Part shown: positions 54,606-63,082 of the stretch, piece after piece | Numbering within the stretch: position 1 is the first letter of the stretch | Layout: the number at the start of each line of letters is the position of its first letter | Assembly: GCA_016707525.1 (NCBI GenBank) | Contig: JADJHP010000001.1 | Span: forward strand, 372,001-436,000 | Source of the DNA: Ignavibacteriota bacterium | GTDB taxonomy: Bacteria; Bacteroidota; Ignavibacteria; UBA10030; UBA6906 | DNA: 64,000 bases | Direction of reading: 5' to 3' | Translations under genes and position numbers: made by a program | Notes under the pieces: generated by a model | The model's database searches: none | Seen by the model: only the letters and a program-made list of their open reading frames with translations | Told to the model about the DNA's origin: nothing

Positions 54606-56174
54606 ATGGAAGAGTCCAAGGGACGGGTGCTGTGGGTCGATGATGAGATCGATCTGCTGCGTTCCCACGTTGCGTTCCTCCGCGAACGCGGGTACCACGT
54701 CGAGACCGTGACGAACGGTGAGGATGCGGTTGCCCTCGTCCGGGAGAACCTGTACGACCTTGTCTTCCTCGATGAGATGATGCCGGGCATGGGTGGCCTG
54801 AAGACGCTTGCCGGGATCAAGGACCTGCAGCCGGCGGTGCCGGTGGTCATGATCACCAAGAACGAAGAAGAGTCGCTGATGGAAGAGGCCATCGGCGGGA
54901 AGATCAGCGACTACCTCACGAAGCCCGTGAATCCGAGCCAGGTCCTGATGGCGTGCAAGAAATTCCTGGAGGGACGGAAGATCACCGGTGCGGCACTCTC
55001 GAAGGACTATATCAAAGAGTTCAACGAGATCGCTCTCGCGCTGAATACCGGGCCGGATTATAAGGAGTGGATCGATATCTACACCCGGCTCGTAGGCTGG
55101 GGGCTGGAGTTCGACAAGCACCCGGAACTCGGATTGAAGCAAACGCTCAGCGATCAGATGCGTGAGTGCAATCTCGCCTTCGGGAAGTACGTCGAGCGCA
55201 ACTACCGTGATTGGGTGGAACAGACCGGTGGACGCCCCCCGCTGTCGCCCGAGATCGTGGATCGCTACGTGTTGCCGGAGTTGCAGACCGGGCGTTCCGT
55301 GGTGTTCTTCGTGATCGATTGCATGCGGCTCGACCAGTGGCTGGTGTTCGAAGAGCTGTTGCAGGAGTACTTCACGATCGCGCGGGAGTATTACTACAGC
55401 ATCCTGCCGACCGCGACGCCGTATTCCCGCAATGCCATCTTCAGCGGTTCGTATCCGTGCGACGTCGAACTGCGGCATCCTGACCTCTGGGACAAGAATG
55501 AGGATGATGAGAGCAGCCGGAACAGGTATGAACGCCAGTTCCTGGAGAAACTTCTCGAACGGCGCAAGGTGATCCTGAAACCCGAGCCGAAGTACATCAA
55601 GATCCTCGACCCGGAGTTCGGGAGGAGCATCGAGAGCACCATCAGCTCCTACACCCAGTCGCGCCTCACGTCGATCGTCGTGAACTTCGTCGATATGCTC
55701 GCGCACGGCCGATCGGATTCCTCGTTGCTCAAGGAGATCGCGCCGGATGAATCCGCGTACCGCTCGCTCACGAGGAGCTGGTTCGTGCATTCGTCGCTGT
55801 TCGGCATGCTCAAGACGCTCTCACGACACAAGAACGTGACCGTCATTCTGACCACCGACCATGGCAGTATCCGCAGCTTGCGCGGGTCGAAGGTGCTCGG
55901 CGACCGGGAGGCATCGACGAACCTCCGGTACAAGTATGGCCGGAACCTCAAGTGTGACGAAAAGGCGGCGATCTTCGTGAAGAACCCGCATGATTTCAAG
56001 TTGCCGAATCGCGGTGTGGCGGCGAACTATATCATCGCGAAAGAAGATTTCTATTTCGTGTATCCGACGGACTATCATAAATATTTGAATCAATACCGCG
56101 ACAGCTTCCAGCATGGCGGCGTGTCGATGGAAGAGATGATCCTGCCCGTTATCCGCATGGAGCCGCGCGGGTGA
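54606..56174 (+). CDS. porX: T9SS regulator PorX (response regulator with PglZ domain)
   Basis: Two-component regulator of type IX secretion, 522 residues. The receiver domain has WVDDEIDLL, the phospho-acceptor Asp56 in LVFLDEMMPGMGG, Thr/Lys in VVMITKNEEES and the conserved Lys in YLTKPVNPSQ. From about residue 190 follows the PglZ/alkaline-phosphatase-like domain, with metal ligands in VVFFVIDCMRLDQWLVF, the Thr in LPTATPYSRNAIFSG, and ILTTDHGSIRSLRGSK. PorX is reported to be activated by PorY and to act as a phosphodiesterase on oligonucleotides. It lies 32 bp after sprA and overlaps tsaE by 4 bp. GTG 54600 is an alternative start. Confidence 0.94.
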   Translation: MEESKGRVLWVDDEIDLLRSHVAFLRERGYHVETVTNGEDAVALVRENLYDLVFLDEMMPGMGGLKTLAGIKDLQPAVPVVMITKNEEESLMEEAIGGKISDYLTKPVNPSQVLMACKKFLEGRKITGAALSKDYIKEFNEIALALNTGPDYKEWIDIYTRLVGWGLEFDKHPELGLKQTLSDQMRECNLAFGKYVERNYRDWVEQTGGRPPLSPEIVDRYVLPELQTGRSVVFFVIDCMRLDQWLVFEELLQEYFTIAREYYYSILPTATPYSRNAIFSGSYPCDVELRHPDLWDKNEDDESSRNRYERQFLEKLLERRKVILKPEPKYIKILDPEFGRSIESTISSYTQSRLTSIVVNFVDMLAHGRSDSSLLKEIAPDESAYRSLTRSWFVHSSLFGMLKTLSRHKNVTVILTTDHGSIRSLRGSKVLGDREASTNLRYKYGRNLKCDEKAAIFVKNPHDFKLPNRGVAANYIIAKEDFYFVYPTDYHKYLNQYRDSFQHGGVSMEEMILPVIRMEPRG

Positions 56175-56608
56175 CCCTCGCGATCACACGTTCCGTGGAT
56201 GAGACCACCGCCGCCGGGCGGGCCTTTGCGGACACGCTGCGTCCCGGGGATGTTGTGGCGATGATCGGAGAGCTGGGGGCGGGGAAGACGCATTTTGTCA
56301 CCGGTGTGTGCGCCGGGCTGGCGGCAGAGGGGCATATCGCCAGTCCAACGTTCACCCTGATCCATGAATACCGTGCTCCGGGATGCACCGTGATCCATGC
56401 CGATATGTACCGGATCGGAAGCGTCCGGGAGGCGTTCGATCTCGGGCTTGCGGAGTATTTCCAGCCACCGTACATCACCCTGATCGAATGGGCCGACCGT
56501 ATCCTTGACCTGCTCCCCGAGGAACACTATCTTGTAGAATTGCGCCACCGGATCGATCCGGGCGAACGGGAAATAGCGGTCCGGCGTTCCAGAGAGGGGC
56601 GCCCATGA
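56171..56608 (+). CDS. tsaE: tRNA t6A modification ATPase TsaE
   Basis: P-loop protein of 145 residues needed, with TsaB, TsaC and TsaD, to place threonylcarbamoyl on A37 of ANN-decoding tRNAs. Walker A is in VVAMIGELGAGKTHFVTGV; SPTFTLIHEYRAPG and IHADMYRI follow, then the TsaE signature LIEWADRILDLLP. It starts with GTG inside the porX stop (GTGA) and overlaps tsaB by 4 bp, so it is translated with both. Confidence 0.94.
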   Translation: MTLAITRSVDETTAAGRAFADTLRPGDVVAMIGELGAGKTHFVTGVCAGLAAEGHIASPTFTLIHEYRAPGCTVIHADMYRIGSVREAFDLGLAEYFQPPYITLIEWADRILDLLPEEHYLVELRHRIDPGEREIAVRRSREGRP

Positions 56609-57291
56609 TCCTGCTGGCCATTGAAACGGCGACGACCGTGTGCGGCGTGGCTCTCTTGCGCGATGGCGCCGTCATTGCAGACCAATGGATCGATGAGCGG
56701 TCCGCGCACGCCGAGAAGCTCTTCGGGCTGACCGACAGCGTTCTCCGCGGTGCAGGCGTGGACCCCCGCGACCTCGACGCTCTGGCGGTTTCGATCGGGC
56801 CGGGGTCATTCACGGGCCTCCGGATCGGGCTGAGCGCGGCGAAGGGATTCCACCTCGCACTCGGGAAGCCGGTGATCGCGGTGCCGACGCTCCGGGCGCT
56901 GGCGCACCGATGCGTCCCCGCACTTGCAGAGGAGGGTGGCCACATCCTCGCAGTCCTCGATGCGCGGCGCGACGAAGCGTATTGCCAGACATTCAGCGTT
57001 GCCAACGGCACGATGACCGCTACCGGCGATGCGGATGCACGGACGGTCGCCGAGATCGTCCGTGCGCTGCCGACGGGGACGATCCTTGTGACCGGCGATG
57101 CACGGCAGAAGATCGCGGCGGGGCTCACCGGAGGCCGGAGCGTTGTGCTTGCCGATGATGCGACGGCGCGGTGTTCCGCTGGTGCGGTCGCACAGGTGGG
57201 AGCTGCCATGTTGGTCCGGGGCGAGGTCGCCGACGCCGGCACCCTGGAACCGATGTATGTGAAAGAGGTCTTCCTGCGTTCTTCTCATTAA
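56605..57291 (+). CDS. tsaB: tRNA t6A modification protein TsaB
   Basis: ASKHA-fold scaffold of 228 residues that holds TsaD and TsaE in the t6A complex. Phosphate-type motif LAIETATTVCGVALLRDG is at the N-terminus, then SAHAEKLF, the family segment LAVSIGPGSFTGLRIGLSAA and AKGFHLALGKPVIAVPTL. The C-terminal half shows the usual weak conservation and ends YVKEVFLRSS. tsaC and tsaD are not in the window. Confidence 0.94.
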   Translation: MILLAIETATTVCGVALLRDGAVIADQWIDERSAHAEKLFGLTDSVLRGAGVDPRDLDALAVSIGPGSFTGLRIGLSAAKGFHLALGKPVIAVPTLRALAHRCVPALAEEGGHILAVLDARRDEAYCQTFSVANGTMTATGDADARTVAEIVRALPTGTILVTGDARQKIAAGLTGGRSVVLADDATARCSAGAVAQVGAAMLVRGEVADAGTLEPMYVKEVFLRSSH

Positions 57292-57306
57292 CTCGAGGCA
57301 CCACCC

Positions 57307-58146
57307 ATGTCCTGGTTCCGACGCTCCAAGGAAAACATCGCTGCCGAAACCCAGAAGAAAGAGATCCCTGACGGCCTCTGGACGAAGTGCGATGCATGCG
57401 GGGAGATCATCCATAAGAAGGAACTGCAGAAGAACTTCTTTACCTGCAGCAAATGTAACGCCCACTTCCGTGTGGGCAGCGAGGAATACATCAACGTGCT
57501 CCTGGATGAGGATTCGTTCAAGGAGAGCGACAAGAAGATGCGTTCCGGCGACCCGTTGAAGTTCGTCGATACGAAGAAGTACCGCGACCGTACGAATGAC
57601 GCGATCAAGAAGACGCGGCTGTATGATGCGCTCCGGTGGGGGACGGGGACGATCAAGGATATGCCGGTCGTGCTGGCGGTGATGGACTTCTCGTTCATCG
57701 GAGGCAGTATGGGATCCGTGGTCGGCGAGAAGATCGCCCGTGCCGTGGACAGAGCCTGGAAGACGAAGACCCCGCTCATCATCGTCTCGTCAAGCGGCGG
57801 CGCGCGCATGATGGAAGGAGCCCTGTCGCTGATGCAGATGGCGAAGACCAGCGCCAAACTTACGCGCCTTGCCGATGTGAAGAAGCCGTATATTTCGATC
57901 CTGACGGACCCGACCACCGGTGGTGTGACCGCCTCTTTTGCGATGCTCGGGGATGTGATCATCGGCGAACCGAATGCCCTCATCGGGTTTGCCGGACCCC
58001 GCGTGATCAAGCAGACCATCGGCAAGGACTTGCCGCCCGGATTCCAGCGGTCGGAATTCCTGCTCGAGCACGGATTCCTGGACCTGGTCGTGCATCGCCG
58101 TGAGATGCGCGATACGGTCCATTCGATCCTCGTGCACCTCGCATGA
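57307..58146 (+). CDS. accD: acetyl-CoA carboxylase carboxyltransferase subunit beta
   Basis: Carboxyltransferase beta chain of 279 residues, catalysing malonyl-CoA formation with AccA for fatty acid synthesis. The four-Cys zinc finger is intact: KCDACGEII and FFTCSKCNAHFRV. The crotonase-like body has FIGGSMGSVVGEKIARAVD, LIIVSSSGGARMMEGALSL, LTDPTTGGVTASFAMLGD and FAGPRVIKQTIGKDLPPGF. It follows tsaB by 15 bp and overlaps panC by 4 bp. accA is not in the window. Confidence 0.96.
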   Translation: MSWFRRSKENIAAETQKKEIPDGLWTKCDACGEIIHKKELQKNFFTCSKCNAHFRVGSEEYINVLLDEDSFKESDKKMRSGDPLKFVDTKKYRDRTNDAIKKTRLYDALRWGTGTIKDMPVVLAVMDFSFIGGSMGSVVGEKIARAVDRAWKTKTPLIIVSSSGGARMMEGALSLMQMAKTSAKLTRLADVKKPYISILTDPTTGGVTASFAMLGDVIIGEPNALIGFAGPRVIKQTIGKDLPPGFQRSEFLLEHGFLDLVVHRREMRDTVHSILVHLA

Positions 58147-58994
58147 TCCTCGTCACCGATCCCCGGGAGATGCAGCGCCTCTCGGATGATGCCCGCCGGC
58201 AGGGAAAGGAAGTGGCGTTCGTCCCCACGATGGGTGCTCTCCATGATGGGCATTGCACGCTCATCCGCCGCGCCCGCGAGCACGGCGATGTGGTCGTGAC
58301 CTCGGTGTTCGTGAATCCCACGCAGTTCGGGCAGGGGGAGGATTTTACGCGGTATCCGCGCGACCTGGATCGTGATGGACGGCTGGCGGCGGAGGCAGGT
58401 ACCGATATCCTCTTTGCGCCATCCGCCGAAGCGATGTATCCACACGGATACGCCACCGCCGTGGATGTCGAACGTGTGACCGCAGTGCTCGAAGGGCGCG
58501 CCCGGCCCGGGCATTTCCGGGGGGTCGCCACCGTGGTCGCAAAGCTTGCCAATATCGTCCGGCCTCATGTGATGCTCCTGGGACAGAAAGACGCCCAGCA
58601 GGTCGTCGTCATTCGCAGGATGCTGGAGGATTTGAACACCGGCGTGAAGACCGTCATTGTCCCGACCGTCCGCGAGGCGGACGGGCTCGCCATGAGTTCG
58701 CGGAATGCCTACCTGTCACCTGAACAACGGGCGCAGGCCCCGGTCCTGTCGAAGGCCCTCCACGCGGTCGCGAGCCGCGTGGCCTCGGGCGAGAGGAACG
58801 GCGATGTGCTGCGGGGGCTCATGACATCCACGATCGCCGCGGCACCGCTTGCGACCATCGACTATGTCTCCGTGGCGGATGCCGGCACGCTGGAAGAGCT
58901 CCCCACGCTGGCTGGCGGCCAGTCCGTGCTCGTTTCCATGGCGGTCCGGTTCGGCGCCACACGTCTCATCGATAACATCTCTCTCACTGTATAG
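58143..58994 (+). CDS. panC: pantothenate synthetase
   Basis: Joins pantoate and beta-alanine with ATP, the last step of vitamin B5 synthesis. Of its 283 residues, VAFVPTMGALHDGHCTLIRR carries the HIGH-like motif of this nucleotidyltransferase family. SVFVNPTQFGQGEDFTRYPR, EGRARPGHFRGVATVVAKL and LGQKDAQQVVVIRRMLEDL follow, with the KMSKS-like GLAMSSRNAYLSPEQR. The protein is complete. Beta-alanine and pantoate genes are elsewhere. Confidence 0.97.
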   Translation: MILVTDPREMQRLSDDARRQGKEVAFVPTMGALHDGHCTLIRRAREHGDVVVTSVFVNPTQFGQGEDFTRYPRDLDRDGRLAAEAGTDILFAPSAEAMYPHGYATAVDVERVTAVLEGRARPGHFRGVATVVAKLANIVRPHVMLLGQKDAQQVVVIRRMLEDLNTGVKTVIVPTVREADGLAMSSRNAYLSPEQRAQAPVLSKALHAVASRVASGERNGDVLRGLMTSTIAAAPLATIDYVSVADAGTLEELPTLAGGQSVLVSMAVRFGATRLIDNISLTV

Positions 58995-59001
58995 GAACAT
59001 C

Positions 59002-59757
59002 ATGGCACGTCCACTGGCAGTTGTGATCATGGCAGCCGGGAAGGGGACCCGCATGAACAACCCCGGTATGGCCAAAGTGATGTACACCATCGCCGACAAG
59101 CCGATGGTTGAACACGTTGTGGACCTCGCGTATGCACTTCACGCGGAGCGCGTCGTCGCGATCGTCGGCTGGCAGAAGGACTCGGTGATCGACCATCTGG
59201 GGGGGACCGGGAAGAGGGTGGATTGCGTGGAACAGAGCCCCCAGCTCGGGACCGGGCATGCGGTGATGCAGGCCGAGAAGCCGCTGCAGGGGTTCACCGG
59301 CGATGTGCTCGTTCTCTCGGGTGATGTTCCGCTGCTCACGATGAAGACCGTGCAGCGGCTTCTGGACCACCACCGGTCCTCGCCCGCGGCCGCGACCGTG
59401 CTGACGGCAGTGTTGGCGGATGCCACCGGGTACGGGCGCATCCTCCGCGCGAACGGCACCGGCGATGTGACGGGCATCGTGGAGCACAAGGACGCGACCG
59501 AGGAACAGCGTGCGATCCGCGAGATCAATTCCGGCATCTACGTGTTCGATAGCGCCCATCTGTTCGAGGGGCTCAAACATATCACCCCGAACAACGTACA
59601 AAAGGAGTATTACCTGACGGATGTGTTCCAGTATCTCTGGAGCAAGAAGCTGCCGGTACGGGCGATCGCGGCCGACGATCCCATCGAGATCCAGGGGATC
59701 AACACGGTGCAGCAGTTGGAGGATGCACGCGGGGTCTATGCGCAGCGGCATGGTTGA
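59002..59757 (+). CDS. GlmU-like nucleotidyltransferase without acetyltransferase domain
   Basis: A 251-residue sugar-nucleotidyltransferase equal to the N-terminal half of GlmU, which makes UDP-GlcNAc from UTP and GlcNAc-1-phosphate. The pyrophosphorylase motif VVIMAAGKGTRMNNPGMAKVM, SPQLGTGHAVMQAE, VLSGDVPLLTMKTV, GYGRILR, VEHKDATEEQ and EINSGIYVF are present, and NNVQKEYYLTDVF ends the domain. The left-handed beta-helix acetyltransferase half is missing, and the sequence after the TGA has a promoter and another gene, so this is not a frameshift. GlcN-1-phosphate acetylation must be done by another protein. Seven bp after panC. Confidence 0.85.
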   Translation: MARPLAVVIMAAGKGTRMNNPGMAKVMYTIADKPMVEHVVDLAYALHAERVVAIVGWQKDSVIDHLGGTGKRVDCVEQSPQLGTGHAVMQAEKPLQGFTGDVLVLSGDVPLLTMKTVQRLLDHHRSSPAAATVLTAVLADATGYGRILRANGTGDVTGIVEHKDATEEQRAIREINSGIYVFDSAHLFEGLKHITPNNVQKEYYLTDVFQYLWSKKLPVRAIAADDPIEIQGINTVQQLEDARGVYAQRHG

Positions 59758-59782
59758 CAAACCCCGCTGTTTTGCGTATTTT
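59754..59782 (+). promoter_or_regulatory. promoter of the small outer-membrane protein gene
   Basis: TTGACA (59754-59759, overlapping the stop of the upstream gene), 17 bp, TATTTT (59777-59782); start near 59789. Confidence 0.75.
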
Positions 59783-59820
59783 ATTGTATAGGATCGGTCG
59801 GATAGGGAAAGGGCAGGGTG

Positions 59821-60321
59821 ATGACAATGGTCCGCTATTTTCTCGTGGCGGCGCTGGTTCTTGGCACAGCCGCCGGCGCTTGCGCGCAATTCAAGACCCA
59901 GGTCGAGCAGGAATCCCGCATTTCGAACGGCATCATGCAACAAAGTGAGCCGTCGTTCCTGTTCGGATGGTTCAATCCGGATAAGTTCACGATGCGCCAT
60001 TCGGTGAGCTTTCAGTACACGACGATGGGCGACCAATCCCTGTCGTTGGGGACGTACACGAACAGCATGATGTACGAGTTCGCGGAGAACCTCAACGCCC
60101 GGGCCGATGTCAGCATGAGCTATTCGCCGTTCAACTCCTTCTCCGGAGCATTCGGGAAGGGGACGAACAACTCGTTGAGTTCGATCTATCTGAGCCGGGC
60201 GGAGCTCAACTACCAGCCGTGGGAGAATGTCGCCGTCAGGTTGCAGTTCCGGCAGGTCCCGTATGGGATGTACTATTACTCGCCGTTCTCCTCCCCCTGG
60301 TACGGTGGGGATGGGTTCTGA
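59821..60321 (+). CDS. hypothetical exported outer-membrane-type protein
   Basis: A 166-residue protein of unknown function with signal peptide (YFLVAALVLGTAAGACAQ). The mature part is rich in aromatic residues and short amphipathic strands (FLFGWFNPDKFTMRHSVSF, LNARADVSMSYSPFNSF, ISLSRAELNYQPW-like IYLSRAELNYQPWEN), as in small outer-membrane or surface proteins of Bacteroidota. A Tyr/Pro/Gly-rich end (YGMYYYSPFSSPWYGG) is notable. It is a single gene with its own promoter and terminator. The GTG at 59818 is an alternative start. Confidence 0.65.
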   Translation: MTMVRYFLVAALVLGTAAGACAQFKTQVEQESRISNGIMQQSEPSFLFGWFNPDKFTMRHSVSFQYTTMGDQSLSLGTYTNSMMYEFAENLNARADVSMSYSPFNSFSGAFGKGTNNSLSSIYLSRAELNYQPWENVAVRLQFRQVPYGMYYYSPFSSPWYGGDGF

Positions 60322-60364
60322 CGGATCTATGGTCCACACAGGTGTTCCGGTTCACAGTCTTGAA

Positions 60365-60400
60365 ACCGGGACGGCCCTGGCGGGCCGTTCCCGGTTTTTC
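60365..60400 (+). terminator. intrinsic terminator
   Basis: ACCGGGA and CGGCCC (60365-60377) pair with GGGCCG and TCCCGGT (60382-60395) with one bulged T at 60388, then five T. Ends the transcript of the small outer-membrane protein gene. Confidence 0.85.
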
Positions 60401-60425
60401 TGTTTGCAGCATCTGATCTGACACA

Positions 60426-60914
60426 ATGAACGAACGCATACCACCCGCTCCACTCCATACACTCCTGTCGCGGCTCAAGAGACCGTCCTCCGGTCTCTGG
60501 CTCAACATCGCTATCGGTATCCTCGGTGTCGTCGTCCTCTACCTGAGCTATGCCCTGATCGTGCGCATGTTCTTCGCCCCACAGGTCGACACCCTCCGCG
60601 AGGGCGATGCGCGCGGACGTGTCATTCAGATCGATGTCCTGAACGGATGTGGCGTGGCACGTGCGGGCACGGCCATGACCTCGTATCTGCGGTCGCGCGG
60701 CTATGATGTCGTGGAGATACGGAACTACCACCGTTTCGATGTCAAACGGTCTCTGGTCATCGAACGCACCGGGCAGATGAAGAATGCCGAAAAAGTGGCG
60801 CGCGCTCTGGGCATCGACAGGGCGCAGATCATTCAGCAATTGAATCCCGATTATTACGTCGACGTTTCCGTCGTGGTGGGGCAGGATCACGCCTCACTGA
60901 AGCATGCACAATAG
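60426..60914 (+). CDS. LytR_C-domain membrane protein
   Basis: A 162-residue protein with one N-terminal membrane helix (LNIAIGILGVVVLYLSYALI) and a periplasmic LytR/CpsA/Psr C-terminal domain: IQIDVLNGCGVARAGTAMTS, YLRSRGYDVVEIRNY, ERTGQMKNAEKVARALGI and the strand VDVSVVVGQD. This domain is often found alone in this phylum, here without the LCP catalytic part; the function is unknown, possibly cell-wall-related binding. It lies 12 bp before rsfS and likely shares its transcript. No promoter could be read in the short gap after the terminator. Confidence 0.82.
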   Translation: MNERIPPAPLHTLLSRLKRPSSGLWLNIAIGILGVVVLYLSYALIVRMFFAPQVDTLREGDARGRVIQIDVLNGCGVARAGTAMTSYLRSRGYDVVEIRNYHRFDVKRSLVIERTGQMKNAEKVARALGIDRAQIIQQLNPDYYVDVSVVVGQDHASLKHAQ

Positions 60915-60926
60915 AAAGGTGTCCGA

Positions 60927-61451
60927 GTGAAACCCGCAATCCTTGCGAAGCACATTGCCGAACTGGCGCTCACGAAGAAGGCGCAGGATGTCGTGCTGAT
61001 GAATCTGAGGGGGCTCAGTACCGTGACGGACTTCTTCGTGATCTGCTCCGCTGAGTCCGACACGCAGGTCCGTGCGATCGCTGCGGCGGTGGAAGACGGG
61101 CTCAAGCTCGAGGGCGAACGGCCGTATCAGGTGGAACGGGGAAGTCCGAACTGGGTCGTGGTCGACTACGTCGACGTCGTGTTGCACGTGTTTCACAAGA
61201 GCACACGTCCATTCTACAACCTTGAAAAACTCTGGGGCGATGCGGTGATCACGCACATCCAGGACACGCCTCCCGCACCGGTGAAGAAGCCTGCCGCGGG
61301 AAAGAAGCCTGCCACGGCAAAGAAGCCTGCGCCGGCAAAGAGATCTGCATCGGAGAAGAAACCCGCCGCGAAGAAAAAGGCAGCGCCGAAAAAGAAGGCT
61401 GCCACCACTCCGGCGAAACCCCGTAGCCCGCGGAGAAAAGTCGCATCATGA
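60927..61451 (+). CDS. rsfS: ribosomal silencing factor RsfS with long basic tail
   Basis: RsfS binds L14 on the large ribosomal subunit and blocks subunit joining during starvation. The conserved domain (residues 1-115) has KKAQDVVLMNLRGLSTVTDF, FFVICSAESDTQVRAIAAAV and WVVVDYVDVVLHVFHKSTR followed by FYNLEKLWGDA, all typical. The last 57 residues are a Lys/Ala/Pro tail (repeats of AKKPA/GKKPA) resembling histone H1 tails; the DNA for it contains 18-bp tandem repeats near 61283-61340. It starts with GTG at 60927 and overlaps argS by 4 bp. Confidence 0.92.
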   Translation: MKPAILAKHIAELALTKKAQDVVLMNLRGLSTVTDFFVICSAESDTQVRAIAAAVEDGLKLEGERPYQVERGSPNWVVVDYVDVVLHVFHKSTRPFYNLEKLWGDAVITHIQDTPPAPVKKPAAGKKPATAKKPAPAKRSASEKKPAAKKKAAPKKKAATTPAKPRSPRRKVAS

Positions 61452-63082
61452 AGTCGTACCTGCGTACAGCACTTGCCTCGGCACTCACGAAGGCCGGCTA
61501 TGACATCCCTGCCACCATTACCGTCGAACGCCCCCGGCAGGACGGCCACGGTGATCTGACGACGAACTGTGCGATGGTCCTGGCGAAGGCGGCAGGGAAG
61601 AAACCCCGTGCGCTTGCCGAGGAGATCGTCGCACAACTCCCGCGCGATCCGGAACTGATCGCAGGCATCGAGATCGCCGGGCCCGGCTTCATCAACATCA
61701 GCTTCACCGAGACCTTCCATCGCCGTCAGCTCGCCCTGTTGCTGCAGGCGAAGGACACTTTCGGGAGGTCGGCCGCCGGCAACGGACGCCGTGTGCAGGT
61801 CGAATTCGTGAGCGCCAATCCGACCGGTCCCCTGACCGTCGGGCATGGTCGCGGCGCGGTGTTCGGCGATACGATCGCGCGCCTGCTGGAGTGGACGGGG
61901 CATGATGTGGAGCGCGAATACTATTTCAACAACGCCGGACGCCAGATGCGCATCCTGGGCGACTCCGTGCGCCTCCGGTATCTGGAGCTGCTCGGGGACC
62001 CGATCGAATTTCCCGGAGACTACTACCAGGGCGAATACATCAAAGACATCGCCCGGGGTGTCATGGAAAAGCACGGCGACAGCAAACGGTCGGAGCCGGC
62101 AGAAGGGCTCTTCAAAGCGGTCGCCGAAGAAGAGATCTTCGCCGATATCCGCAAGACGCTCGGGTCGATCGGGATCACGTTCGCCTCGTACTACAATGAG
62201 CACTCGCTCTACACCGATGGCAAGATCACGGAGGTTGTGGATGCGCTGAAGGCGAAGGACCTGACCTACGAGCAGGACGGCGCGCTCTGGTTCAAGGCGT
62301 CGGCGCTCGGCAACGAGAAAGACAAGGTGATCATCAAGAGCACGGGAGAGCCGACGTACCGGCTTCCGGATATCGCCTACCATTGCGAGAAGTTCAGGCG
62401 CGGCTACGATCTGATGATCGATGTGTTCGGTGCCGATCATGTGGCGACGTATCCGGATGTTCTTGCCGCGTTGAAAGCCCTCGGCTATGACAGCAGCAAG
62501 GTGAAGGTCCTGATCCATCAGTTCGTGACGGTGATGCAGGGGACGGAAGTGGTGAAGATGTCCACCCGTAAGGCCAACTTCATCACGCTCGACGAACTGA
62601 TCGCCGACGCCGGGTGCGACGCCGTGCGGTTCTTCTTCATCATGCGCACCGTGTCGAGCCACCTGAACTTCGACATCGAACTCGCGAAGCAGAAGTCCGA
62701 TGAGAATCCGGTGTACTACGTGCAGTATGCCCATGCGCGCATCTCCAGCATCCTGCGGTTCGCCGAAAAGGAAGGGAGCCGTCTCTCCGGTGCGGCCCCG
62801 AATTTCGACCTGCTGGCAGCACCGGAGGAACTCGCGCTGATCAAGCAGCTTCTGCAATTCCCCGAGATCGTGGAGTCCTGTGCCATGACGCATGAACCGC
62901 ACCGCGTCGCGGACTATCTGCACGACGTGGCTGCGATGTTCCATGTATTCTACCACCACCACCGCGTGGTGACGCCGGATGGGGCTCTGACCACTGCGCG
63001 CCTCGCGCTCGTGCAGGCCGTCCAGATCGTGTTGCGGAACGGGTTCACGATCCTCGGAATCTCCGCGCCCGAGCAGATGTAG
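61448..63082 (+). CDS. argS: arginyl-tRNA synthetase
   Basis: Class I aminoacyl-tRNA synthetase of 544 residues that charges tRNA-Arg. The HIGH-type site is in VEFVSANPTGPLTVGHGRGA and the KMSKS-type site in VVKMSTRKANFITL. The N-terminal Add-1 domain includes GPGFINISF, and the C-terminal anticodon-binding domain starts near VYYVQYAHARISSILRF. All family blocks are present. It is the third gene of the LytR_C-rsfS-argS unit. Confidence 0.97.
   Translation: MKSYLRTALASALTKAGYDIPATITVERPRQDGHGDLTTNCAMVLAKAAGKKPRALAEEIVAQLPRDPELIAGIEIAGPGFINISFTETFHRRQLALLLQAKDTFGRSAAGNGRRVQVEFVSANPTGPLTVGHGRGAVFGDTIARLLEWTGHDVEREYYFNNAGRQMRILGDSVRLRYLELLGDPIEFPGDYYQGEYIKDIARGVMEKHGDSKRSEPAEGLFKAVAEEEIFADIRKTLGSIGITFASYYNEHSLYTDGKITEVVDALKAKDLTYEQDGALWFKASALGNEKDKVIIKSTGEPTYRLPDIAYHCEKFRRGYDLMIDVFGADHVATYPDVLAALKALGYDSSKVKVLIHQFVTVMQGTEVVKMSTRKANFITLDELIADAGCDAVRFFFIMRTVSSHLNFDIELAKQKSDENPVYYVQYAHARISSILRFAEKEGSRLSGAAPNFDLLAAPEELALIKQLLQFPEIVESCAMTHEPHRVADYLHDVAAMFHVFYHHHRVVTPDGALTTARLALVQAVQIVLRNGFTILGISAPEQM

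Noticed and set aside
59758..60321. Missing GlmU acetyltransferase half in a shifted frame
   Set aside because: The stop is followed by a promoter and a signal-peptide protein; no hexapeptide repeats occur in any frame.
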